The notes under the pieces: generated by a model
The model's database searches: none
Seen by the model: the letters and a program-made list of their open reading frames with translations, nothing else
What the model was told of the DNA's origin: nothing
Program-made: the position numbers and the translations under genes
Shown: positions 1 to 7,866 of the stretch, piece by piece
Layout: each line of letters opens with the position of its first letter
Position numbering within the stretch: position 1 is the stretch's first letter
Source of the DNA: Pontibacter ramchanderi
GTDB taxonomy: Bacteria > Bacteroidota > Bacteroidia > Cytophagales > Hymenobacteraceae
NCBI RefSeq assembly: GCF_002846395.1
Contig: NZ_PJMU01000002.1
Coordinates: 1,178,001-1,242,000 of the forward strand
Length of the DNA: 64,000 bases
Direction of reading: 5' to 3'

Positions 1-356
1 AGTACCCGTCTCACTTCCTGATAAAAGCGCTCAAAATCAAACCAATGCACGGCCTGCGCCACCACGATCAGGTCAACGGTTTGGTCTTCAAGGGAAGATT
101 CTTCGGCCTGCTCTACTTTGTAACTGATATTGGGTAGGAGCACGGCGTTCTTTAACTGGTTCTCGCTGATGTCAGTCGCCGCCACCTGGTTGAAGAGCGG
201 GGCGAGCATACCTGCTACCTGCCCATTGCCCGTGGCGCAGTCCCAGGCCAACTGGCGGGCTGGCGCGATACCTGCCAGGTGTGCCATCAGCTCCTGCGGG
301 TAGGCGGGCCTATACCTAGCGTAGTCTGCCGCATGTCCTGAAAAGTTATCTTTCAT
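1..356 (-). CDS. SAM-dependent methyltransferase, class I (3' end cut by window edge)
   Basis: About 118 N-terminal residues are visible, starting at the ATG at 356 and running off the left edge. The protein opens with MKDNFSGHAADYARYRPAYP, typical of small UbiE/Coq5-like methyltransferases. It has the glycine-rich SAM-binding motif WDCATGNGQ at residues 38-46, an acidic strand end (ATDIS) and a later VVAQAVHWF segment that matches motif post-II of this family. The substrate cannot be told. It lies 47 bp downstream of the DUF58 gene on the same strand and could be cotranscribed with it, although that gap holds a low-complexity repeat. Confidence 0.8.
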   Translation of the reverse strand, partial: MKDNFSGHAADYARYRPAYPQELMAHLAGIAPARQLAWDCATGNGQVAGMLAPLFNQVAATDISENQLKNAVLLPNISYKVEQAEESSLEDQTVDLIVVAQAVHWFDFERFYQEVRRV

Positions 357-370
357 CGTTTTTAACATTC

Positions 371-403
371 GCTCAATCACTCATTCACTCATTCACCAAA
401 TCA
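371..403. repeat. Low-complexity tandem repeat (TCATTCAC units)
   Basis: This short intergenic stretch consists of near-tandem TCACTCATTCAC-like units between the methyltransferase start and the DUF58 stop. It belongs to the same style of degenerate short-word repeat seen near 5.4, 39.8 and 48.1 kb. No function is evident. Confidence 0.5.
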
Positions 404-1303
404 CTAACTCAAAAAAAGTCTGTTCTTCAAAAATGCCCGCAGTGCTTTGTCCAGCGGCTCGTCTGTCACGAAGCGATCGTAGGCGATCTGGCGGTTGCGC
501 ATGGCTTTTTCGGTTTGTTGAAGCCATTCCTGCAGCCTGGTCAGGTAAGTTTTGCGCTGCTCGGCGGTGCCTACCTGCATGGTCTGGCCCGTTTCCAGAT
601 CCTCGAAAGTCAGGGTGCCTTCAAATGTAAAGTCCAGTTCGTTACGGCTCATCAGGTGGCACAAAAGCAACTCGTGCCGCTGCGCGCCCAGTTTGTAAAG
701 CAAATCCGTTATTTCATGTTCGTGCTCGTACAGGTCGGTCACAAACACGGTCAATTCCTTCTGGCGACGGCCCGAGAACAGGTTGGCAGCCGTCTGGGTG
801 TCAGGGAAGCGGCCGCTGGGCTTGATCTCGGCGAGCTGGTGCCAGAAGCGCTGCAAGTGCATGTTGTCGGAGCGGGGCGTCAGGTTGATCAGCTGCTGCT
901 CGTGCAGCACGTACAAACCCACCGCATCGCCCTGCGTGGTGGCCAGGTAAGCGAGTGAGGCCACCAGAAAGCGGGCGTAATCCATCTTGGTCAGGCCGTT
1001 CTCGTCCTCATGCGCCATCGACGCGCTGCCGTCCACAACAAAGCGCACGGTGATGTTGGTGTCCACTTCGGCTTCCCGAATGTAGTAACGGTCGGAGCGG
1101 GCAAACATCTTCCAGTCGAGTTGGCGCAGGTCGTCACCGGGCTGGTAGCTGCGGTACTGGCTGAACTCAAGTCCGGCTCCCCGCCTGATGCTCTGGTTCT
1201 GCCCGTTCAAAAAGCCTTCCACCACCGTTTTAGCCAGCAGCGGCAGGTCTTTGATGGTAGCCAGTACCTTCGGATCGATGAACTTGTTCCCTGTTGGCGA
1301 CAT
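404..1303 (-). CDS. DUF58 domain-containing protein
   Basis: This 299-residue soluble protein carries the DUF58 signature. The YRSYQPGDDLRQLDWKMFAR block is at residues 50-69, followed by a von Willebrand A-like strand with a DGSAS metal-site motif at 91-95. DUF58 proteins are usual partners of MoxR ATPases, probably as substrate or adaptor subunits in assembly or stress functions. Here moxR is two genes upstream, with one unknown gene between, and the 12 bp gap to that gene indicates one operon. There are no membrane segments. No BatA/BatB/BatD genes are seen in the window, so this is the short form of the MoxR locus. Confidence 0.9.
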   Translation of the reverse strand: MSPTGNKFIDPKVLATIKDLPLLAKTVVEGFLNGQNQSIRRGAGLEFSQYRSYQPGDDLRQLDWKMFARSDRYYIREAEVDTNITVRFVVDGSASMAHEDENGLTKMDYARFLVASLAYLATTQGDAVGLYVLHEQQLINLTPRSDNMHLQRFWHQLAEIKPSGRFPDTQTAANLFSGRRQKELTVFVTDLYEHEHEITDLLYKLGAQRHELLLCHLMSRNELDFTFEGTLTFEDLETGQTMQVGTAEQRKTYLTRLQEWLQQTEKAMRNRQIAYDRFVTDEPLDKALRAFLKNRLFLS

Positions 1304-1315
1304 ACAACACTAATG

Positions 1316-1855
1316 TTAAACTAGGCTCTGGCGTAGTTTCAGATCTGCCAGCTCCGCCTCTATCGTGGCTTCGTCGAGTATGATGTCCAACCCACCGATC
1401 AACTCTTCGCGCACTCTCAGCATGTACTTTTGGGTATCGGTGTACAGCACAATGGCGGCATCGTAGTGGATGTGTTCGTCGAATTCCTGGTTCCAGTCCT
1501 GGTATACCTCTATCATCAGCACAGGGCTTGACATCACACGAATCTCGGAGTGCTGGCCCGACTGCAACAGCTTTTCGCAGCGGAGCGGCATCCGGCTCTC
1601 TTCTATTTCGAACTCATAGAAGGTAGTAGAAGACCGGGGTGTCAGCTTGTAGTCGGCACTAATGTTGATAAACCGCTGGTCCTGTTTGTTCTTGGTCAGG
1701 CCGATGGCAAACTCAGGTGCCCAATAGGTGACCTTACCGCCAGTAGCCTGTATTTTGATATGGTTGGTGAGGAAGTAACAGATTCTTTCCCCGACAATCC
1801 TTTTCAGGAGTTGTGTGCCTGCGTCCGTCAGTTTTACGTTTTCTATTTCTTCCAT
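1316..1855 (-). CDS. Conserved hypothetical protein between moxR and DUF58
   Basis: This 179-residue protein is acidic and soluble with no signal peptide or membrane segment. I do not recognise a named domain. The N-terminus (MEEIENVKLTDAGTQLLKRI) looks helical and the middle alternates beta-like strands. It lies 48 bp after moxR and 12 bp before the DUF58 gene on the same strand, so it is almost surely cotranscribed with both. From position alone it may be an accessory or client of the MoxR-DUF58 pair; that is inference. The start is the ATG at 1855; no better upstream start is seen. Confidence 0.75.
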   Translation of the reverse strand: MEEIENVKLTDAGTQLLKRIVGERICYFLTNHIKIQATGGKVTYWAPEFAIGLTKNKQDQRFINISADYKLTPRSSTTFYEFEIEESRMPLRCEKLLQSGQHSEIRVMSSPVLMIEVYQDWNQEFDEHIHYDAAIVLYTDTQKYMLRVREELIGGLDIILDEATIEAELADLKLRQSLV

Positions 1856-1903
1856 CTGAATTCAGTTTGTTATGTTGGGCTGCTTGTGTTGCGTTTGCTA
1901 TAC

Positions 1904-2899
1904 CTAAACCAACACCGTTTTGGGTAATTTGATATGCTGCAGGAGCTCTTCCACTACCTTGTCAGGGGTGATGCGCTCGGCCTCAGCCGTAAAGTTGACG
2001 AGGATGCGATGGCGCAGCACCGGAAAGGCCATGGTCTGTACATCGGCGGCCGTTACGGCAAAGCGACCTTGCAGCAAGGCCCTGGCCTTGGAGGTGAGTA
2101 TAAGCGCCTGCCCTGCCCTCGGGCCCGCACCCCAGCGCACGTAGCTTTTGATGTGTTCGCTCGAAGTCGTGTCAGGGCGCGTAGCACGCACCAGATGGTT
2201 CACGTAAGTCAGCAGGTCGTCGCTGATGCTCACTTCCCGCACAAGCTGCCGCAGCTGCAGTATTTCCTCTCCCGAAATGGCCGGGTATACCTGCGCCTGT
2301 CGGGTGCCGGTGGTGCTGGTGAGGATATTGAGCTCCTCCAGCTCGGTGGGGTATTTTATTTTGATGTAGAGCAAAAAACGGTCGAGCTGTGCCTCGGGCA
2401 ACGGGTATGTGCCGGCCTGCTCAATCGGGTTTTGGGTAGCCAGCAAAAAAAAGGGCTTCGGCAAGGTATAGGTCGTGCCCGCATACGTCACTTCGTACTC
2501 CTGCATGGCCTCCAGCAAAGCCGCCTGCGTCTTGGGTGGCGTCCGGTTGATCTCGTCGGCCAGCACGATGTTGGCGAAGATGGGTCCTTCGTTGAACTTG
2601 AAGAAGCGCTTGCCAGTGGCGTGGTCCTCTTCCAGCACCTCCGTACCCAGAATGTCGGTCGGCATGAGATCAGGCGTGAACTGGATGCGGCGGAAACTCA
2701 GGTCCATGGCGTTGGACAGGGTGCGCACCAGCAGGGTTTTCGCCAGACCCGGTACACCTTCCAGCAAGCCGTGTCCTCCGGCTAAAAGCGTAATCAGTAC
2801 TTCGTCCAGCACTTCTTCCTGTCCTACAATCACTTTCTGTATCTCCTGCTTAAGCTGTGGCAGCTTGCCGAGGAGTTGGTTGATGTCTTGTTCAGTCAC
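1904..2899 (-). CDS. moxR: MoxR-family AAA+ ATPase
   Basis: This 331-residue AAA+ protein has Walker A GVPGLAKT at residues 48-55, Walker B IVLADEINR at 111-119, a sensor-1 ATQNP motif and the MoxR-type lid at the C-terminus. MoxR ATPases are cytosolic chaperone-like machines that act with VWA or DUF58 proteins in maturation of complexes or envelope stress. It is the first gene of an operon reading moxR, unknown gene, DUF58. The start at 2899 gives the usual family length. Confidence 0.93.
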   Translation of the reverse strand: MTEQDINQLLGKLPQLKQEIQKVIVGQEEVLDEVLITLLAGGHGLLEGVPGLAKTLLVRTLSNAMDLSFRRIQFTPDLMPTDILGTEVLEEDHATGKRFFKFNEGPIFANIVLADEINRTPPKTQAALLEAMQEYEVTYAGTTYTLPKPFFLLATQNPIEQAGTYPLPEAQLDRFLLYIKIKYPTELEELNILTSTTGTRQAQVYPAISGEEILQLRQLVREVSISDDLLTYVNHLVRATRPDTTSSEHIKSYVRWGAGPRAGQALILTSKARALLQGRFAVTAADVQTMAFPVLRHRILVNFTAEAERITPDKVVEELLQHIKLPKTVLV

Positions 2900-3064
2900 T
2901 GTTTAATGGGTTAATGACTTAAGTTAATTTATTGCTGTTTTGCTAGCGTAGCTACGGCTGTTGCAGGTATAGCAACCTAATTTGCTTCATAGCTTGCCCT
3001 GGCCGGGCGGGGTACTGTTTCGCCTGTGCGGCGGGCACTCACTTTTTTCCTTGATGAAAAGAAA

Positions 3065-3130
3065 GAGGGCCCCTACCCCCAGTAAGCAAAAAAATCAAGA
3101 CGATTTTTGAATCGAGGGCCCCTACCCCCA
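3065..3130. repeat. Direct repeat of gagggcccctaccccca, two copies
   Basis: The 17-nt word occurs identically at 3065-3081 and 3114-3130. A third copy with one mismatch lies at 48175-48191 inside another repeat element, so this is a dispersed genomic repeat and not local slippage. Confidence 0.8.
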
Positions 3131-3274
3131 CTCGCTGACCGCTCAAACAAAAAATCGTCAAGGGTGCACCTGGCACTGATGTTTGTTTCATTGCTCAAGG
3201 GGCAAGTTATCTTTTCGATGTGTGCAAGTGGTCACCAACTACAAAGCTTATACCTATGAAGAGGTAATAGCCGA

Positions 3275-3305
3275 AAGTCCCCCTTTGAAGGGGGCAGGGG
3301 GATGT
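3275..3305. repeat. GC-rich hairpin repeat (ccccctttgaaggggg)
   Basis: This short palindrome of five C, a TTTGAA centre and five G is followed by CAGGGGGATG. Similar sequences are scattered through many Bacteroidota genomes, to my knowledge. Only one copy is seen in this window. Confidence 0.5.
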
Positions 3306-3336
3306 CAATCCTGCACGAGCATCCTGTAAATCCTAT

Positions 3337-3362
3337 AATCCTGTAAATCCTGATTCAGACAA
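3337..3362. repeat. Half copy of the AATCCTG/CAGGATT palindromic element
   Basis: These 26 nt match the right arm of the large inverted repeat at 48250-48276 with three mismatches. A second degenerate unit precedes it. The left arm is missing, so this looks like a decayed copy. It ends right at the stop of the DUF4159 gene. Confidence 0.6.
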
Positions 3363-3363
3363 C

Positions 3364-3981
3364 TTAACTCGTCAGCGCATACATAATGATATTCACACCA
3401 AATTTCGTGTTGTCCTCTGCCAGCCAGCGCTTGTTTCTGAAATCGTAGTCCCACTCGCAGCCGTAGTCTTTGTTGCTGTACAGAACCCCAATTCTGCCAT
3501 TCACTTCAATTGCTTTTAAGTAGTCGTGCACCAGGTCGTCGCCCCAGCCGTTGAGCTCGAACGAAGTCGTGGGCGGTCCCTCATCAAATGTGAAGAAGCT
3601 GCGGTAAAGCTTATGGTTGTTCGGGATCTTCTTCAAAGCGCCTTGCCCGAAAATCTGCTTCATCTGTTCCTCAAACGACCGAGCAAAAAGCCCGTCGATG
3701 TCGTGGTTGCAGTCGTCTACAAACACAAAGCCGCCGTTGCGAACGTAGGTCTCGAAGTTCTGGCGCTCCTTCTGGTTGAACTGCACCAGCCGGTGGCCGC
3801 TTAGGTAGCTGAAAGGGTAGTTGAACAACTCGGCGCTCTCCAGCGGAATCACTTTCTCCTGCTCGTTCACTTTCACCGTGGTGTACTCGATCAGCGAATG
3901 CAAGAGGTTGCTCGGCATACGCGGGTCAGTATCCCAGTTGCCGGAGCGGTATTGCAGTCGGACGAAGGTGAAAGGTTGCAA
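3364..3981 (-). CDS. DUF4159 domain-containing protein
   Basis: The protein matches DUF4159 throughout: FTFVRLQYRSGNWDTDPRMP near the start, then YLSGHRLVQF, GGFVFVDDCNHD and C-terminal FGVNIIMYAL. This is a flavodoxin- or GATase-like fold of unknown role. The open frame extends upstream to a TTG at 4074. That extension translates the terminator hairpin of pmbA (4031-4060) and a dispersed repeat (3992-4017), so I prefer the TTG at 3981 (about 205 residues). Alternatively the true 5' end was replaced by the repeat and the gene is truncated. There is no convincing ribosome binding site, as is common in this phylum. Confidence 0.75.
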   Translation of the reverse strand: MQPFTFVRLQYRSGNWDTDPRMPSNLLHSLIEYTTVKVNEQEKVIPLESAELFNYPFSYLSGHRLVQFNQKERQNFETYVRNGGFVFVDDCNHDIDGLFARSFEEQMKQIFGQGALKKIPNNHKLYRSFFTFDEGPPTTSFELNGWGDDLVHDYLKAIEVNGRIGVLYSNKDYGCEWDYDFRNKRWLAEDNTKFGVNIIMYALTS

Positions 3982-3991
3982 CTTTAGTTTT

Positions 3992-4017
3992 GAGTTATGA
4001 ATCCTGAGTCTCGGGTT
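3992..4017. repeat. Degenerate copy of the gagtctcgagttctgagt repeat family
   Basis: The sequence resembles the 26-nt repeat found exactly at 5447-5472 and 48066-48091 but is diverged. It sits in the apparent 5' extension of the DUF4159 frame and argues against translation from 4074. Confidence 0.45.
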
Positions 4018-4030
4018 ATTTAGTAAAATG

Positions 4031-4060
4031 AATGCCGTATGCAATTTTGCATACGGCATT
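4031..4060 (-). terminator. Terminator of pmbA
   Basis: A perfect 12-bp stem (4031-4042 with 4049-4060) and a 6-nt loop sit 20 bp after the pmbA stop on the minus strand, followed in that direction by a T-rich run. Confidence 0.75.
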
Positions 4061-4080
4061 GAGGTATAGGTCAAAAGCGA

Positions 4081-5397
4081 TTACACTGCGTCAGACAAGC
4101 TGGTGAAGGTAAAGTCGCGGATCTTCATCGGCGGTACCAGGTTGCCGTTGATGCGTTGCGGACGACCCAGGGCCTCCAGGTTGTTGAGCATGATGATCGG
4201 GCTCTCGTTGAAACGGAAGTTCTTCACCGGATACTGGATCTTGCCGTTTTCGATGTAGAAAGTACCGTCGCGGGTAAGGCCGGTGTAGAGCAGTGTCTGC
4301 GGGTCTACGGAACGAATGTACCACAGGCGCGTCACCAGGATGCCGCGCTTCGTGTTTTTGATCATTTCTTCGAGCGTCTGGTTGCCGCCCTCCATCACCA
4401 CACCACCGGGGTTCGGTACAGACTTGGCACCGGTTTTCTCTGCCCAGAAACGGGAGTTGTATAGGTTTTTGATCACGCCTTTCTCTATCCAGGTCGTCTT
4501 CTCGCGCGGACGGCCATCGCCGGCAAACGGAGCGGATGGAATTTCCGGATGCGCCGGATCAGAGTATACCGTGATGCGCTCGTCTACCAGTTTCTCGCCC
4601 AGTTTGGTTTTACCGCCTGGCTTGCTCAGGAAGCTGCGGCCTTCTTCGGCGTTGCGCTGGTCCATGTTGTTGAACATGTTGCGCAGCAGGTCGATGGAGG
4701 CAGCTGGCTCCAGAATAACGGTGTACTTGCCGGGCTCCAGCGCTTTGGCATTGCGGGAATTCACCGCTTTGCTGGCCGCGATCTGAGAAGCAGCGCCTGT
4801 ATCGAGTTTGCTCACGTCGCTGAAATCCTGCGTCACGTAGCCAGAACCCGTGCCGTCGTCGGTACGCATGGTCACCGAGAAATCTACCACGGTAGACGGA
4901 TGGTAGGCAAACAGACCTTTGGAGTTAAGGCGCGACATGAAGCTGGTCGAGTGCTCCAGGAAGCCTGCAGCGGTCAGGCCTTTGTCAGCGGCTGCCTTTA
5001 TACTTTTGGCAGCGGCCTCGGCGCGGTAAGCCGGATCAATCTTAGCTGTGGAGTCGAAGTGCGCTTTGGTGGTGATGTACTTCTGAGGCCCCAGCATGGG
5101 CACGTACTCCGGGCTCTCCGGGGCAATGCGCGCGATCTCCTCTGCCCGGCGAATCACTTTCTCCAGAGAGGCATCGTCAAACTCGTTGATGGTGGCCACA
5201 CCGGAGCGCTTGCCGAAGCGTGACTCTACCGACATCGATACGTTCTCTTCAGCGCCGCTGGTCGACACCTCGTTGCGGGCGTAGCGGATGTTGCCGCCAT
5301 TGTAACCGCTGAGCGTAACTTCACACTCATCGGCCTTTGAGTAAGCCAGGGCCTTTTTCAGCAAAGCCTCCGCTTGTTCTCTTGTATATATTGCCAT
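4081..5397 (-). CDS. pmbA: TldE/PmbA family protein (non-metal subunit of TldD/E protease)
   Basis: This 438-residue protein is co-linear with PmbA/TldE. Unlike the neighbouring TldD it has no HExxxH motif, as expected for the TldE subunit. TldD and TldE form a heterodimeric metalloprotease that degrades unfolded peptides and takes part in peptide maturation. The ATG at 5397 (MAIYTREQAEALL) fits the family better than the longer frame from 5424. It lies downstream of tldD on the same strand, but the two are separated by about 470 bp holding a four-helix-bundle gene and inverted repeats. In related genomes the pair is usually adjacent, so this looks like a split operon. Confidence 0.9.
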   Translation of the reverse strand: MAIYTREQAEALLKKALAYSKADECEVTLSGYNGGNIRYARNEVSTSGAEENVSMSVESRFGKRSGVATINEFDDASLEKVIRRAEEIARIAPESPEYVPMLGPQKYITTKAHFDSTAKIDPAYRAEAAAKSIKAAADKGLTAAGFLEHSTSFMSRLNSKGLFAYHPSTVVDFSVTMRTDDGTGSGYVTQDFSDVSKLDTGAASQIAASKAVNSRNAKALEPGKYTVILEPAASIDLLRNMFNNMDQRNAEEGRSFLSKPGGKTKLGEKLVDERITVYSDPAHPEIPSAPFAGDGRPREKTTWIEKGVIKNLYNSRFWAEKTGAKSVPNPGGVVMEGGNQTLEEMIKNTKRGILVTRLWYIRSVDPQTLLYTGLTRDGTFYIENGKIQYPVKNFRFNESPIIMLNNLEALGRPQRINGNLVPPMKIRDFTFTSLSDAV

Positions 5398-5446
5398 GTT
5401 TTTAGCTTCTTGTTTTAATTTCAAACTGCTTTACTTTATCAGTTCT

Positions 5447-5472
5447 GAGTCTCGAGTTCTGAGTCACGAGTT
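5447..5472. repeat. 26-nt dispersed repeat, left copy flanking the four-helix gene
   Basis: The 26 nt are identical to 48066-48091 and appear inverted, with three mismatches, at 5839-5864. The unit is itself made of near-tandem GAGTC-CGAGTTCT words. The full-length stop codon of the four-helix-bundle gene (5464-5466) lies inside this copy. Confidence 0.8.
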
Positions 5473-5826
5473 GTTCTCTTTTTGCTGGGAGGTCAGGATG
5501 ATACTCTTCAGCATTTTGATTAATTCGTGACACTCTCCATGAATGCTGTTGAAAGCATCAGGCTTGATGAATTCTGAATCTTTGAGCAAGCGCAGTCAAT
5601 AACTGGTTTCCCGTGCCTCCTTTAGGGCGATACTCATCTTATGCCTGAAGTCCGCTTTGCTTTGGCCGCCCAAGGCTTCCTCCACATTTGCCCCGATAGA
5701 TGTACCACTTCTCAGCACTTGCTTTGCCAGCACAAATTCACGCTGCTCCAGTGTCAGGTGTTTATACAATTTGATGACGCGCAAGGCAAAGCTATAAGAC
5801 TTGGTAGCAACTATACTCTCAGCCAT
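5464..5826 (-). pseudogene. Four-helix bundle protein (23S rRNA IVS/Avd family), interrupted by in-frame TGA
   Basis: Residues 1-76 (MAESIVATKSYSFALRVIKL to EARETSY) match the four-helix-bundle family (PF05635/TIGR02436). The frame then hits TGA at 5596-5598 and continues in frame for 43 more codons (LRLLKDSEFIKPDAFNSIHG and on) to a TGA at 5464-5466. The family motif is RETxYWLRLL, so the TGA sits exactly on the conserved Trp, a single TGG-to-TGA change. The restored length of 120 aa is normal for the family. Members include proteins encoded in 23S rRNA intervening sequences and Avd of diversity-generating retroelements. The gene sits between pmbA and tldD and is bounded by inverted copies of a dispersed repeat. 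It is either a recent nonsense mutation, a sequencing error, or readthrough. Confidence 0.8.
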
Positions 5827-5838
5827 ATTATCAGATAT

Positions 5839-5864
5839 AACTCAAGACTCAGAACTCGTGACTC
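5839..5864. repeat. 26-nt dispersed repeat, inverted right copy flanking the four-helix gene
   Basis: Reverse-complemented, these 26 nt match 23 of 26 positions of the copy at 5447-5472. It lies 3 bp after the tldD stop and 12 bp before the start of the four-helix-bundle gene. Confidence 0.75.
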
Positions 5865-5867
5865 GCG

Positions 5868-7514
5868 CTAAATCTTGCGCGCGGTATTGATCACGTTCAC
5901 GCCATTGAAGCGGGTGTGGGCAGAGCCGTGCGATACGGCGCTTACCTGGCTTGGCTGGCCTTTGCCGTCAAAGAACGAGCCGAACAGACGGTAGTCGCTT
6001 TCGTCGCAGGAGCCTGCGCAGGAGTTCCAGAATTCTTGCGTGTTGCTCTGGTAAGCCACATCTTCCAGCATACCCACAATCTTGCCTTTGCTGATCTCGT
6101 AGAACACCGTGCCGCCGAACTGGAAGTTGTAGCGCTGCTGGTCGATGGAGTAAGATCCACGGCCGGCGATGTAGATGCCTTTGTCCACGCCCGAAATGAG
6201 CTGATCCACGTTCATTTTCTGCTTGCCTGGCGCCAGCGATACGTTTGGCATGCGCTGGAACTGCACCGAGCTCCAGTTGTCGGCATAGCAGCAGCCATGC
6301 GACTCTTTCTCGCCGATGATGTGCGCCTGGTCGCGTATAGCCTGGTAGTTCACCAATATGCCGTCTTTTATCAGGTCCCACTGCTTGGTCTTTACACCTT
6401 CGTCATCCCAGCCTACTAGGCCAAGTGAGCCTTTCTGGGTCTTATCGGCGAAGATGTGCACCTTGTCGGAGCCGTATTTGAATTTCTTGGATTTCCACTT
6501 GTCGAGGGTCGCAAAAGAAGTACCGGCGTAGTTGGCTTCGTAGCCAAGCACACGGTCGAGCTCCAGCGGGTGACCTACGGATTCGTGGATGGTCAGTCCG
6601 AGGTGGTTCGGGTCCAGGATGAGGTCGTACTTGCCTGCTGCTACGGATTTAGCAGTCAGTTTCTCCTTGGCTTGTTTGGCGGCCAGGGCAGCGTCTTCGA
6701 GCATGTCGTAGGCGTAGCGGTAGCCCATCAACCCTGTTCCCTCTGGTCCTTTTATCTTCTCGCCTGCTTTTGGCACCATGTATTCCCAGCCCATACCCAT
6801 CGGAGCGCTCAAGGCCTCGCGGGTTCTGAACTTGCCAGAGGCTTTGTCTACAGCCGTCACGGTGAAGTTTGGCCAGATGCGGTGGATGTCCTGGTCGATG
6901 TAAGAGCCGTCGGTAGAGGCAAAATATTTCTGCTCGTTTATCTGAAAGAGGGCTGAGTTCACAAAGCTGGCACCGTTTTCCATGGCTTTGGCGTTGGCAG
7001 CCAATAGCAAGTCGGCTTTCTCATTAATAGGCACCTCAAAAGCGTTTTTCTCGATCGGTGTCTTCCAGCTTACTTCGCCGTAGCCCTTCACAGGAGCCAG
7101 CCTTACGGGCTCTTTCTGTAGCTTCGAATTGGCTTTGGCAATGGCAACGGCCTCTTGGGCTGCCTTGGCTATACCTTTGTCGCTTACGTCGGAGGTGGCA
7201 GAGAAGCCCCAGGTGCCGTTTGCCAGCACACGCACACCCACGCCGTAAGACTCGGCATTCACAATGTTCTGCACCTGTTTCTCGCGGGTGAAAACATATT
7301 GCTGCAGGTAACGGCCAATGCGTACGTCGGCGTAAGAGGCGCCGTTTGACTTGGCGGTGTTCAGGGCTACGTCGGCCAGTCGCTTTTTCAGGGCAGGGTC
7401 TACCTGTTCCAGCGCTCTTTCGGGTGAGATGATATCGCCGAACACAGGTATGGAAGGCAGCATGAGCCCGCCGAACCCGAGCGCCGATAGCTCGATAAAA
7501 TGACGTCTTTTCAA
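5868..7514 (-). CDS. tldD: TldD family metalloprotease subunit
   Basis: This 548-residue protein has the TldD zinc motif HESVGH at residues 310-315 and the conserved C-terminal SHG segment. The N-terminus (MKRRHFIELSALGFGGLMLP) resembles a signal or Tat-like leader with only a KRR cluster, which suggests export in contrast to cytosolic E. coli TldD. It would pair with the PmbA/TldE homologue downstream. The start at 7514 gives the leader directly at residue 1. Confidence 0.9.
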   Translation of the reverse strand: MKRRHFIELSALGFGGLMLPSIPVFGDIISPERALEQVDPALKKRLADVALNTAKSNGASYADVRIGRYLQQYVFTREKQVQNIVNAESYGVGVRVLANGTWGFSATSDVSDKGIAKAAQEAVAIAKANSKLQKEPVRLAPVKGYGEVSWKTPIEKNAFEVPINEKADLLLAANAKAMENGASFVNSALFQINEQKYFASTDGSYIDQDIHRIWPNFTVTAVDKASGKFRTREALSAPMGMGWEYMVPKAGEKIKGPEGTGLMGYRYAYDMLEDAALAAKQAKEKLTAKSVAAGKYDLILDPNHLGLTIHESVGHPLELDRVLGYEANYAGTSFATLDKWKSKKFKYGSDKVHIFADKTQKGSLGLVGWDDEGVKTKQWDLIKDGILVNYQAIRDQAHIIGEKESHGCCYADNWSSVQFQRMPNVSLAPGKQKMNVDQLISGVDKGIYIAGRGSYSIDQQRYNFQFGGTVFYEISKGKIVGMLEDVAYQSNTQEFWNSCAGSCDESDYRLFGSFFDGKGQPSQVSAVSHGSAHTRFNGVNVINTARKI

Positions 7515-7866
7515 GTTCTTTTAGATTAAGGTTAAGAGAAGTTTAGTTTTAGGTAACTAAGTTTAGGTATTTACATTCTGAAATCAAAGCACAGACCCCA
7601 GTTATAAGCCCGGCAAGGTAATTTTATAGATAAAGCCGGGCTATACCTCTATGAAAGTGGCTGCCTGGCTCTTAGAGCGGAAAGTACAGCAATGGTTTAA
7701 TGCAGGCAGGGCCAGGTACTTACAAGAGGGCTTGTGCGCTCATTGATTTAGGATGTGCCAGTGTTGTAGGTGATGGCAAGGGTTATACCTACAGGCCCCT
7801 AAAGCAGAAGAGCGGAAAACCACTATGGCTTTCCGCTCTTCTGCTTATCAGTAATCTTGTAGTCGT
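7515..7866. other. Intergenic stretch without a gene
   Basis: This 352 bp between tldD and rlpA (same strand) holds the rlpA terminator and two AGGTATA-type words. I see no coding potential. The tldD promoter should lie here, but no clean TTTG/TAnnTTTG pair was found. Confidence 0.6.
7803..7845 (-). terminator. Terminator of rlpA
   Basis: A perfect 16-bp stem (7803-7818 with 7830-7845) with an 11-nt loop lies 21 bp downstream of the rlpA stop. The stem is AGCAGAAGAGCGGAAA with its complement. Confidence 0.85.

Larger units (their letters stand above)
2900..3363. other. Gene-free stretch rich in dispersed repeats
   Basis: This 464 bp contains no plausible gene. It is the upstream region of moxR and holds three repeat families described separately: two copies of a 17-nt GC-rich word at 3065-3081 and 3114-3130, a CCCCCTTTGAAGGGGG hairpin at about 3275-3305, and an AATCCTG-type half palindrome at 3337-3362. 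A 7-bp hairpin (AAAAATC/GATTTTT) sits between the two GC-rich copies. Confidence 0.7.

Noticed and set aside
5447..5472. Possible CRISPR-like repeat because of the near-tandem GAGTC/CGAGTTCT words
   Set aside because: There are no regular spacers, only one to two units per locus, and no cas genes in the window.
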